DNA of 64,000 bases. It comes from an uncultured Coriobacteriales bacterium (lineage in GTDB: Bacteria > Actinomycetota > Coriobacteriia > Coriobacteriales > QAMH01). The stretch covers positions 1 to 64,000 of the forward strand of contig CAKUES010000012.1 in the NCBI GenBank assembly GCA_934646835.1. Reading direction: 5' to 3'. The notes below the pieces were generated by a model. It saw nothing but the letters and a program-made list of their open reading frames with translations, did not search any database and was not told the origin of the DNA. Position numbers and translations under genes: made by a program. Positions 25,603 to 32,229 of this stretch are shown here, in pieces. The first letter of the stretch is position 1. Every line of letters begins with the position of its first letter.

Positions 25603-26220
25603 ATGACTAAGTTTGCAATCGCAGTCGACCTGCGTCGCTGCGTTGGCTGCCACACCTGCGCCGTTGCCTGCAAGATGCAGAACAACGTGCCTGACGGCAT
25701 GCTGTGGAACCGCGTTTTGACCGAGGGTTGCGACGTCATCGACGGCGCGATCGGTACCTATCCCAACCTGAGCCGCAACTACCTGCCGCTCGCCTGCCAG
25801 CACTGCACCAACGCTGCTTGCAAGCGCGTGTGCCCGACGGGTGCGACCTACCGCGACGACAAGGGACGCATCGAGATCGACTACGACAAGTGCATCGGCT
25901 GCCGCATGTGCATGGCCGCCTGCCCTTACAACGCCCGCACCTTCAACTGGAACGAGCCTGTCCGCTCCGCCGGTGGCAACTACGGCGGCGCCGGCGTCCC
26001 GGAGCGCAAGAAGGGCGTCATGGAGAAGTGCACGCTGTGCAAGGAGCGCACCGACAACGGCGAGGAGCCGATGTGCGCCGTCTGCTGCCCCACCAGCGCT
26101 CGTGTCTTCGGTGACTTGGACGATCCCAACTCCGAGATTTCCCAGCTGCACCGCGAGGGTAATGTCCGCATTCTGCTCGAGGACATGGGTACCCAGCCCC
26201 AAGTCTTCTACATCGACTAG
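25603..26220 (+). CDS. Four-cluster ferredoxin subunit (DmsB/NrfC type)
   Basis: A 205-residue protein, ATG 25603 after GAGGAAG, 11 bp past the catalytic gene. Four Cys sets for four [4Fe-4S] clusters: CVGCHTCAVAC, CQHCTNAACKRVC, CIGCRMCMAAC, and CTLCKERTDNGEEPMCAVCC. No signal of its own, so it would be carried out by the Tat-tagged partner. It wires electrons from the membrane NrfD subunit to the catalytic protein. Confidence 0.93.
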   Translation: MTKFAIAVDLRRCVGCHTCAVACKMQNNVPDGMLWNRVLTEGCDVIDGAIGTYPNLSRNYLPLACQHCTNAACKRVCPTGATYRDDKGRIEIDYDKCIGCRMCMAACPYNARTFNWNEPVRSAGGNYGGAGVPERKKGVMEKCTLCKERTDNGEEPMCAVCCPTSARVFGDLDDPNSEISQLHREGNVRILLEDMGTQPQVFYID

Positions 26221-26239
26221 GGAGAGGTGAGTTAGAACA

Positions 26240-27436
26240 ATGGCTAACAATAAGCTTTTCGCCGGCAAGTCCCTCGTCGCTGCAGGCATCTGCATTGCCT
26301 TGGCGGTCGTGGCGTTCATCTGCTGGGTTTTGCAGCAGATGAACGGTCTGGGCACCACCGGCATGAACAACTCCAACTCTTGGGGTCTCTACATCACGGC
26401 GTTCATGTTCTTCGTCGGCCTCTCTGCCGGCGGCCTGATCGTCGCATCCTCTGCCCACGTGTTCAACATCGAGAAGTTCAAGCCTGTGGCGCTTCCCGCG
26501 GTTATCACCTCGACGGTGTGCATCTGCTTGGCAGGTGCCTTCGTCCTCATCGACCTGGGCGGAATCGCACGTATCTGGCGCATGCTCACCGGCCTCAACC
26601 TCACCTCGCCGCTTGCGTGGGACATGATCGTCATCACCTGCTACCTCATCATCAACATCCTCGACATGGTGTGGCTGATGAAGGGCGATGAGCGCAAGGT
26701 CGAGGTACTCTCTCGCATTGCGCTTCCCGTCGCGATCTTGGTTCACTCCGTCACCGCGTGGATCTTTGGCCTGGAGATCGCCAAGGAGGGCTGGCATACC
26801 GCCATCCTGGCTCCCATCTTCGTCGCCTCCGCGATGGATTCCGGCTTGGCCATCTTGCTGATCGGTTTGGCTGGCCTTGAGAAGGGCAAGGTCTTCACGA
26901 CGAGCCCCAAGCTCTTCAAGAGCCTCGCCGGATTGCTGTGCGCCTGCATCGCCGTCGACGCGTACTTCATCGGCTGCGAGATCTTGACCACGGCCTACAA
27001 CGGCACGGAGGGTGGCATGGCTTTGCTCTCTGTGATGACCACGGGCTCGACTGCCCCGTTCTTCTGGTTCGAGATCATCTTCGGCCTGCTCGTCCCGTTC
27101 TGCATCCTGGTCTTCTCCAAGAACCGCGCCAACCGTAAGACGGTTTGCGTTGCCGGTGCGCTGGTGGTGCTCGGCGTCTTCTGCAAGCGCGTGTGGCTGC
27201 TCTTCAGCTCCTTTGCCCATCCCAACGTCTCTGGCGGCGCTGGCATCACGCTCGGCACCAAGGCTGCCCAGACCGGCGACGTCTACGACATGTGGAGCGT
27301 CATGGGTACCTACGCACCCACGCTGCCCGAGGTCCTGATCTTCATCGGCGTCATCGCGTTTGGCGTGCTGGCCTTCATGGTCCTTTCCAAGAAGCTGCTT
27401 CCCAAGTGGAACGCGCACAAGGAGATTAGCGAGTAG
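26240..27436 (+). CDS. NrfD/PsrC membrane anchor of the Mo-oxidoreductase
   Basis: A 398-residue protein with about ten TM helices, ATG 26240 after GGGAGAGGTG, 19 bp after the ferredoxin gene. The segment WGLYITAFMFFVGLSAGGLIVASSAHVF is the quinol-site helix region usual for this family, with acidic Asp in the fourth helix (FVLIDLGGIARIW). Oxidises menaquinol and feeds the ferredoxin subunit. Completes a catalytic-FeS-NrfD operon closed by the terminator at 27446. Confidence 0.9.
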   Translation: MANNKLFAGKSLVAAGICIALAVVAFICWVLQQMNGLGTTGMNNSNSWGLYITAFMFFVGLSAGGLIVASSAHVFNIEKFKPVALPAVITSTVCICLAGAFVLIDLGGIARIWRMLTGLNLTSPLAWDMIVITCYLIINILDMVWLMKGDERKVEVLSRIALPVAILVHSVTAWIFGLEIAKEGWHTAILAPIFVASAMDSGLAILLIGLAGLEKGKVFTTSPKLFKSLAGLLCACIAVDAYFIGCEILTTAYNGTEGGMALLSVMTTGSTAPFFWFEIIFGLLVPFCILVFSKNRANRKTVCVAGALVVLGVFCKRVWLLFSSFAHPNVSGGAGITLGTKAAQTGDVYDMWSVMGTYAPTLPEVLIFIGVIAFGVLAFMVLSKKLLPKWNAHKEISE

Positions 27437-27445
27437 GTTTTGAAA

Positions 27446-27481
27446 ACGGGTGCAGTCTGCTCGAGGCTGCACCTGTTTTTT
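27446..27481 (+). terminator. Terminator after the NrfD gene
   Basis: ACGGGTGCAG-TCTGCTCGAGG-CTGCACCTGT followed by TTTTTT, 10 bp after the stop. Confidence 0.85.
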
Positions 27482-27580
27482 GCAGAGGGCGGATGTGCGA
27501 TGCCACGTCTCCGTCCGCTTTCAGATAGACTCTTGCCGATGAGATAGGCAAAGAGAATCCCGTTACCGTAAGGAGCCCTC

Positions 27581-28195
27581 ATGACCGAGTCCCCAAGCGA
27601 GTATGAAATCCTGGCAAACGCCTACGCGTTTTTGGGTTCAAGTCTGCTCAAGCCTATGAGCCAGACGCCCCAGCTGGGGCTTGATCCTGCATTTTGGGAT
27701 GCGTTCACCGCCTTTGACAGCAAAGCTGTCGAGGAGGCGGGGTGCTCGCTCGCCGAGTTTGCTGCGACAAAAGCTGGCGATGACGACGCAGTCGAGGATA
27801 TCAGCGTTGAGTGGACGCGCCTCTTCGTCGGCCCTCCCGAGCCTGCGGCTGCGCCGTGGGAGAGCTACTATCGTGCCAAGGATGCCAAGAGTGGCTTTGG
27901 CCCGGCTACCTTCGAGATGCAGGAGCTGTTGCGCAAGCACGGCTTGGCAGTGGGTGGCGAAAGCAACCAGTTTGCCGACCACATTGGCATCGAGTTGCTG
28001 CTGCTGTCGGAGATGTGCCGCAAGGCGACGGCAGATGAGGATTTTGAGGAGATCGGTACCTATCTGCAGGAACATCCGCTTGGCTGGGTTGGCGATTTGG
28101 GGCAGGCCGTGGCAGCTTGTGAGCCCGATGGCTATTACCTCCGCGTTATCGTGCTTGCCAAGGCCTTGATGGAGATGCATCTGGCAGCGCTGTAG
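27581..28195 (+). CDS. TorD/DmsD-family reductase chaperone
   Basis: A 204-residue all-helical protein, ATG 27581 after TAAGGAG. The core motif ISVEWTRLFVGPPEPAAAPWESYY matches the TorD 'E-(Y)-x-R-L-F-x-(G)-P-...-P-Y-E/S' signature, and DHIGIELLLLSEM is the second conserved helix. These chaperones bind the twin-arginine leader and assist cofactor insertion before export. Placement directly after the Mo-oxidoreductase operon makes that enzyme its likely client. Confidence 0.88.
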   Translation: MTESPSEYEILANAYAFLGSSLLKPMSQTPQLGLDPAFWDAFTAFDSKAVEEAGCSLAEFAATKAGDDDAVEDISVEWTRLFVGPPEPAAAPWESYYRAKDAKSGFGPATFEMQELLRKHGLAVGGESNQFADHIGIELLLLSEMCRKATADEDFEEIGTYLQEHPLGWVGDLGQAVAACEPDGYYLRVIVLAKALMEMHLAAL

Positions 28196-28217
28196 TGCTC
28201 CTTTGCTTGCAAGATAA

Positions 28218-28250
28218 CGAGGGCCCGCATCATCGCGATGCGGGCCCTCG
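28218..28250. terminator. Terminator hairpin between the chaperone and the convergent Ala-rich gene
   Basis: CGAGGGCCCGCATC-ATCGC-GATGCGGGCCCTCG, perfect 14-bp stem, the same 33 bases as the hairpin after tRNA-Ser at 20153. Between converging genes, so it can serve both strands. Confidence 0.75.
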
Positions 28251-28268
28251 TTGCGTCTGGGGGCGGCG

Positions 28269-28646
28269 TTACTCCTGCGGCTCTTCGACGGGCTCGACGT
28301 CGATGATGTCGGGATCGTGCACGACCTCGTCGGATGCAGCCTCGGTGTGCTCGACGAGGGTGGGCTCGCAGACGGGCTCATCGTCAGGTACCTCGGACGA
28401 GCTTTGGAAGTGCAGGAAGTTCTGGATCTGGGCGTTGGTCTTGTCGGACCACTCGTTGATCTTCTCCACGGTGTCTTTGGTCGCCTCGACGGTGGCGGGG
28501 CCGACGGTCTTTGCGGCGTCGGCGACAGCGGGCGCGACGGTCTTCGCTGCGTCTGCTACGGCAGGTGCGACGGTTTTGGTGGCATCTACAACAGCGGATG
28601 CCACATCCTTTGCGGCAGACGCGATGGTCTTTAGGTAACCAGACAT
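28269..28646 (-). CDS. Ala/Val-rich repetitive protein with acidic tail, function unknown
   Basis: A 125-residue protein, ATG at 28646 after AGAAAGAGGAG on the minus strand. Residues 20-60 contain a KTVAPAVADAA unit repeated exactly twice and a third variant, giving a long amphipathic Ala/Val helix much like LEA or apolipoprotein-type helices. The C-terminal 45 residues are acidic (DDEPVCEP, DPDIIDVEPVEEP). No TM helix. Could coat a membrane or act as a stress protein; nothing else in the context points to a role. The opposite-strand frame is judged a shadow. Confidence 0.6.
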   Translation of the reverse strand: MSGYLKTIASAAKDVASAVVDATKTVAPAVADAAKTVAPAVADAAKTVGPATVEATKDTVEKINEWSDKTNAQIQNFLHFQSSSEVPDDEPVCEPTLVEHTEAASDEVVHDPDIIDVEPVEEPQE

Positions 28647-28745
28647 GGCGACTCCTCTTTCTGGCGCTTGGTTTGCTGGTGAGTACAGATTACCTTGAAG
28701 GGCCGCCGCTTGCATGCGCCCGGACAAATCTCCGCGTCCTCTACG

Positions 28746-28751
28746 TATAAT
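28746..28751 (+). promoter_or_regulatory. -10 box of a leaderless tadA transcript
   Basis: TATAAT at 28746-28751 lies just 7 bases before the tadA ATG (28759), so transcription should begin at or next to the start codon. There is no ribosome site in front of this ATG. Confidence 0.6.
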
Positions 28752-28758
28752 TGCACCC

Positions 28759-29313
28759 ATGACACCAGAACAAGACATCCACTACATGCGCGTGGCGATG
28801 GAGCAGGCGGCGCTTGCGGCCGAGCTCGGCGAGGTGCCCATTGGCGCCGTCGTCGTCTACGACCCGATCGACCCTGCCACGCGCCGCCATGTCCTCGACG
28901 AGCCGCGCGTGATTGCCGCGGCCTACAACCGTCGCGAGATAGACCAAGACCCCGCCGGGCACGCCGAGTTCATGGCGATGAAGGCTGCGAGCAAGGAGCT
29001 GGGACGCTGGCGTCTGAGCGGCTGTACGGTCTATGTGACGCTCGAGCCTTGCATCATGTGCGCGGGCCTCATGCACCAGTCGCGCGTCGATCGCTGCGTT
29101 TACGGCGCGGCAGACGAGAAGGCCGGGGCGCTCGGCACGCTCTACAGCGTACACGCCGACGAGCGCCTCAACCACCAGTTCGAGGTGGTGCCCGGCGTTT
29201 TGGGCGAGGAGTGCAAGGCCCAGCTCAAAGCCTTCTTCAAGGAGTTGCGTGCCAAACGCAAGGAGCAAAACCGCAAGGCCGACAAACAGGCTGCCCTTCA
29301 CGAGCAGCTGTAG
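28759..29313 (+). CDS. tadA: tRNA-specific adenosine deaminase
   Basis: A 184-residue zinc deaminase. HAEFMAM (zinc His and catalytic Glu) and PCIMCAG (two zinc Cys) form the active site. Converts A34 to inosine in tRNA-Arg(ACG). The insertion between strands 2 and 3 (YDPIDPATRRHVLDEPR) is longer than usual, and the basic C-terminal tail (KELRAKRKEQNRKADKQ) fits tRNA binding. Start ATG 28759 is preferred because the -10 box lies directly upstream. Confidence 0.88.
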   Translation: MTPEQDIHYMRVAMEQAALAAELGEVPIGAVVVYDPIDPATRRHVLDEPRVIAAAYNRREIDQDPAGHAEFMAMKAASKELGRWRLSGCTVYVTLEPCIMCAGLMHQSRVDRCVYGAADEKAGALGTLYSVHADERLNHQFEVVPGVLGEECKAQLKAFFKELRAKRKEQNRKADKQAALHEQL

Positions 29314-29378
29314 CCTGCCTACCGGCACTGCCGCTTGTGCCGGCGAGTACCGGAGTCGACGACGAGGAGAATCGAGCA

Positions 29379-30038
29379 ATGCCTCAGGAGAGCAAAGCGT
29401 CGCGCCGCGAGCGCGTCATCGAGGTTTGCCGCCGTATGGACGGCGTCTACCCCGATGCCGAGTGCGCGCTGCACTTCAAGAATGCTTTCGAGTGCGTGAT
29501 CTGCGTGGCCTTGAGCGCGCAGACGACGGACGCGAACGTCAACAAGGTGACCCCGGAGCTGTTTAGACGCTGGCCGGGGCCGCAGGAGATGGCGCAGGCC
29601 AACGTGCACGAGGTAGAGGACGTCATCCGCAGCATCGGCTTCTTCCGCAACAAGGCGCGCAACTGCGTTGCTGCCTCCCAGGCGATCATGGCGGATTTTG
29701 GCGGCGAGGTGCCGGATACCTACGAGGGCCTGCAAAGCCTGCCGGGCGTGGGCCGCAAGACCGCCAACATCGTCATGAACAACGTCTTTGGCGTGGTCGA
29801 GGGCATTGCCGTGGACACGCACGTCAACCGCATCGCGCACAAGCTAGGGCTCATCGTCCCCAAGCGCGAGACGGATCCCAACAAGGTCGAGAGGCAGCTG
29901 CTCGACCTCATTCCCAAGGAGCTGTGGGGGCCGGTCAACCACCAGTGGGTGCTGTTCGGCCGCGAGTACTGTGACGCAAAGAAGCCGCGCTGTGGCGAGT
30001 GTCCGCTGCAGGACATCTGCCCGAGCGCAGGAAAGTAG
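29379..30038 (+). CDS. nth: Endonuclease III (DNA glycosylase/AP lyase)
   Basis: A 219-residue HhH-GPD protein, ATG 29379 (GACGAGGAG upstream). The helix-hairpin-helix LPGVGRKTANIV carries the catalytic Lys; the catalytic Asp is in VDTHVNRIAHKLG. The [4Fe-4S] ligands are C-x6-C-x2-C-x5-C at the C-terminus (CDAKKPRCGECPLQDIC). Removes oxidised pyrimidines. Tail-to-head with rlmH (6 bp gap). Confidence 0.95.
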   Translation: MPQESKASRRERVIEVCRRMDGVYPDAECALHFKNAFECVICVALSAQTTDANVNKVTPELFRRWPGPQEMAQANVHEVEDVIRSIGFFRNKARNCVAASQAIMADFGGEVPDTYEGLQSLPGVGRKTANIVMNNVFGVVEGIAVDTHVNRIAHKLGLIVPKRETDPNKVERQLLDLIPKELWGPVNHQWVLFGREYCDAKKPRCGECPLQDICPSAGK

Positions 30039-30044
30039 GGTTGT

Positions 30045-30524
30045 ATGGCTGGAATGAAGATCACCGTCGTGAGCGTAGGCAAGCTCAAGGAGAGGTTCTG
30101 GAAAGAGGCGGTTGCGGAGTACGCCAAGCGCCTGGGCGGCTACTGCCAGCTCAAGCTGGTCGAGGTGGCCGACCGCGACCCCGCCAAGTGCGGCGGTGAT
30201 GCCAAGGCGATGGAGGCGGAAGGTGCCGACATCCTCAAGGCCGTGCCCGATGCGGCGCGCTGCATCCTGCTTGCGATCGATGGCAAACAGCGCAGCAGCG
30301 AGGACTTCTCAAAGCACCTCGACCAACTGGCACTGGGCGGCGCGAGTGAGTTGGCCTTTGTGATCGGCGGCTCGACGGGCGTCGACCCTGTCGTCCGCAA
30401 ACGTGCTGACGAGACCTTCAGCTTTGGGCCGATCACCTTGCCGCATAACCTCGCGCGCGTGGTGCTGCTCGAGCAGGTTTACCGCGCCTTCAAGATCAGC
30501 CGCGGGGAGCCGTATCACAAGTAG
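30045..30524 (+). CDS. rlmH: 23S rRNA pseudouridine-1915 N3-methyltransferase
   Basis: A 159-residue SPOUT methyltransferase. Family marks: MKITVVSVGKLKERFW start, LAIDGKQRSSEDF, FVIGGSTGVDP (SAM-binding knot), and the invariant end LLEQVYRAFKISRGEPYHK. Co-transcribed with nth. ATG 30045; a second Met at position 4 is also possible. Confidence 0.95.
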   Translation: MAGMKITVVSVGKLKERFWKEAVAEYAKRLGGYCQLKLVEVADRDPAKCGGDAKAMEAEGADILKAVPDAARCILLAIDGKQRSSEDFSKHLDQLALGGASELAFVIGGSTGVDPVVRKRADETFSFGPITLPHNLARVVLLEQVYRAFKISRGEPYHK

Positions 30525-30570
30525 CGAGAGCGGGAGAGGGGCGGGTCCTGGATCGATCCTAGGCCCGAGC

Positions 30571-30649
30571 CCTAGGGAAGCGTTGATTCACGTAGGGGAG
30601 GGACCCTGTCCCTCCCCATATACCTTGCATTAATCGGTGCTTCCCTAGG
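30571..30649. repeat. Family E element, short form E4
   Basis: Inverted ends CCTAGGGAAGCGTTGATT and AATCGGTGCTTCCCTAGG around the GGGAGGGAC-CCT-GTCCCTCCC centre. Only about 79 bp: the left half between end and centre is missing. Palindromic CTAG-rich sequence continues on both sides. Confidence 0.8.
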
Positions 30650-30722
30650 GCCGACCCTGCATCCGACCCTAGCCCCGATGCCAATTGAATAGCGAGTACC
30701 GTCTTTGTTGACGGTGTGCAAA

Positions 30723-30781
30723 AGCAAACGAGCACTGCAGCTCAAGCCCTAGCGGGCGACGCTGCAGTGCTCGTTTGCTTT
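30723..30781. terminator. 20-bp-stem hairpin overlapping the end of the RHH gene
   Basis: AAGCAAACGAGCACTGCAGC (30723-30742) pairs exactly with 30762-30781. The right arm and part of the loop encode the last codons of the ribbon-helix-helix gene, so the terminator (minus strand, then TTTGCACACC) starts inside the coding region. Confidence 0.65.
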
Positions 30782-31012
30782 ATCCCAAGTACTGAGAATG
30801 TTGAGGACAGTGTCGAGCTTCTCCGAGAGAGCGGAGGAGATTTCTGCGTCGCAGCTTTGTTGTTTGCTGCTGATGGCGAGTCGCAGAAAGTGCTCGTACG
30901 CGTCCGTCTTGGTGAGCTGGTGAGCGGACGCATAGGAGTCGACCGCTTCCACCACATCGCGGGGAAGCCTCAGAGACACTGGAATTTTCAGCGTTGATGC
31001 TTCCCCGGACAT
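30749..31012 (-). CDS. Orphan ribbon-helix-helix DNA-binding protein
   Basis: An 87-residue protein, ATG at 31012 on the minus strand. Residues 7-40 (STLKIPVSLRLPRDVVEAVDSYAS...) give the short beta strand plus two helices of CopG/Arc-type repressors; the rest is a helical tail. RHH proteins are often antitoxins, but no toxin gene lies on either side. A perfect operator-like palindrome sits 40 bp upstream, pointing to autoregulation. Confidence 0.65.
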   Translation of the reverse strand: MSGEASTLKIPVSLRLPRDVVEAVDSYASAHQLTKTDAYEHFLRLAISSKQQSCDAEISSALSEKLDTVLNILSTWDKANEHCSVAR

Positions 31013-31052
31013 GGCAGTTCCAAACCTCTTGTGTTTCTATCGCACGGCTATT

Positions 31053-31070
31053 GTATCACAATTGTGATAC
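31053..31070 (-). promoter_or_regulatory. 18-bp perfect palindrome, candidate RHH operator
   Basis: GTATCACAATTGTGATAC, overlapping a minus-strand -10-like TACAAT. A partial copy (GTGATACGCGTGTG) lies at 31111-31124. The location fits an autoregulatory operator for the ribbon-helix-helix gene. Confidence 0.6.
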
Positions 31071-31195
31071 GTGTGCAGCAAAAATAGGCGGTAAGCGGGG
31101 ATTTTGCTGTGTGATACGCGTGTGTTTTTTACGGTGGGGGAGTGGGTTTCGGGTTGATCGCAGGCCTTCGCGTTAGCGCCGTTGGGCCCCAAGCC

Positions 31196-31225
31196 CCACG
31201 TAGGCGCCAGACGAAGTCGGCGCCA
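31196..31225. repeat. Family D hairpin repeat, copy D2
   Basis: Reverse complement of copy D1, identical over 30 bases (CCACGTAGGCGCCAGACG onward). Confidence 0.8.
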
Positions 31226-31267
31226 TCAGGTTGCGAAGAGTCGCGACTACTAAGTGCGTCCAGATTG

Positions 31268-31368
31268 GCCGATTGTCTGAACGATTTTTCGTTCAGACAA
31301 TCGGCTGCAACACCGAACTCGTCGCAAACCCCCGATTGTCTGAACGAAAAATCGTTCAGACAATCGGG
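31268..31368. repeat. Twin 38-bp perfect hairpins with mirror loops
   Basis: Hairpin 1 (31268-31305) and hairpin 2 (31331-31368) share the arm CCGATTGTCTGAACGA and its complement. The loop is TTTT in the first and AAAA in the second, so each is also the reverse complement of the other. The 25 bases between are unique. Confidence 0.85.
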
Positions 31369-31476
31369 AGGTTTCTTCGCACTTGCGCAATGCGCCCCGT
31401 GGACCTCGTAGATCGCCTGACGCAGTCGGCGCCATAGGTTGTAGCGAACTGGCGAGCCCTCGGAGGGATGACATGA

Positions 31477-31621
31477 TCAAAAAGTGCGCGAAGTGCTAAG
31501 GGTTGGGGCAACCTGCCGAGTAGCCGGCCAATAACGCTCGCAAACCCGCAGGTCACAGCGTTGCCGATTCACGGCTACTCGGCACTCCAGTCAAACCCTT
31601 AACACTTCGCGTACTTTTTGA
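31477..31621. repeat. Family C nested palindrome, copy C2
   Basis: Outer arms 31477-31504 and 31594-31621 (GCGAAGTGCTAAGGGTT type), middle stem GCCGAGTAGCCG (31515) with CGGCTACTCGGC (31572), inner stem AACGCT with AGCGTT, apical CGCAAACCCGCAGGTCAC. Three levels of pairing around one centre. Confidence 0.85.
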
Positions 31622-31634
31622 GACGGAGGCAAAC

Positions 31635-31776
31635 AAAAACCACACCAAGTATGCAAGGTTTGGAAGACTGATCGAGTAGACCGCGATTCCCGATTGCAAG
31701 CCCGCATGTCACAGCGTTGCCGATTCTCGACTACTCACGACTTCGCCCAAACCTTGCATACTTGGTGCATTTTTTT
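31635..31776. repeat. Family C nested palindrome, copy C3
   Basis: Outer arms 31635-31661 and 31749-31776 with ACCAAGTATGCAAGGTTT, different from C2 but again self-complementary. Middle stem TCGAGTAG with CTACTC, core GCCCGCATGTCACAGCGTTG. Only 13 bp after C2. Confidence 0.8.
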
Positions 31777-31821
31777 GACTACGAGGTCTCCTGATGGCAC
31801 GCCGACTCCCTGCGACCTGCT

Positions 31822-31935
31822 GGCGCCGACTGCGTCTGGCGCCTACAAAGGGTTTGCGGCCCACAGCCGCTTTTGCGCAAGTGCAAGCAAGCTGCTGGTC
31901 TCTCGTAGAGGTGCCAGACGAAGTCGGCGCCATCG
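31822..31935. repeat. Inverted pair of family D hairpins (D4, D5)
   Basis: CTGGCGCCGACTGCGTCTGG at 31822 and the inverse GGTGCCAGACGAAGTCGGCG at about 31912, about 65 bp apart. Confidence 0.65.
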
Positions 31936-31991
31936 GGTTATGGAGAGCCGCGAACCGCTAAGTGCGGGCTTTTGCTGCCGAGTAAGCCGCC

Positions 31992-32075
31992 AAGTGCGGT
32001 CCTTTTCGCCTGGTTGAGCGCTAAGTGCGGTCTTTTGCTGCGCTGCCAGGCGAAAAAGGACCGCACTTAGCGCTC
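31992..32075. repeat. Palindrome with two alternative pairings upstream of mfd
   Basis: AAGTGCGGTCCTTTTCGCC (31992) can pair with GGCGAAAAAGGACCGCACTT (to 32068). Alternatively GAGCGCTAAGTGCGGTC (32016-32032) pairs with its exact complement (32059-32075). The two folds share the right arm and exclude each other. Confidence 0.65.
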
Positions 32076-32229
32076 AAGCGGACCCATGCTGTACATTGCC
32101 GGCGTCCCAAGTGGGACGCCCCCACCTGCGTTCTCCTCGCGTCATATGTATCTGGTAAGCTGCTGCTCTCAGAAATTTCTAGCCGCCCTCAGCTTGAGCG
32201 CGGCTTTTCGGCGTGTTTGGAGGACGCAG

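Larger units (their letters stand above)
31071..32229. other. 1.15-kb gene-free island packed with palindromes
   Basis: No supportable gene. In order: family-D copy (31196-31225); twin 38-bp hairpins (31268, 31331); a diverged D copy near 31410-31430; family-C copies (31477-31621 and 31635-31776); an inverted pair of D copies (31822-31849 and 31907-31935); and a long palindrome of AAGTGCGGTCCTTTTCGCC type (31992-32075). Proteins read through this stretch only translate the repeats. Confidence 0.7.

Noticed and set aside
30716..30997. 93-codon plus-strand frame opposite the RHH gene
   Set aside because: The minus-strand frame encodes a recognisable ribbon-helix-helix protein with an operator upstream; the plus frame has no features.
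31071..32229. Remnant of a transposase or integrase gene
   Set aside because: No DDE, Y1 or tyrosine-recombinase motif in any frame; only hairpin repeats are present.
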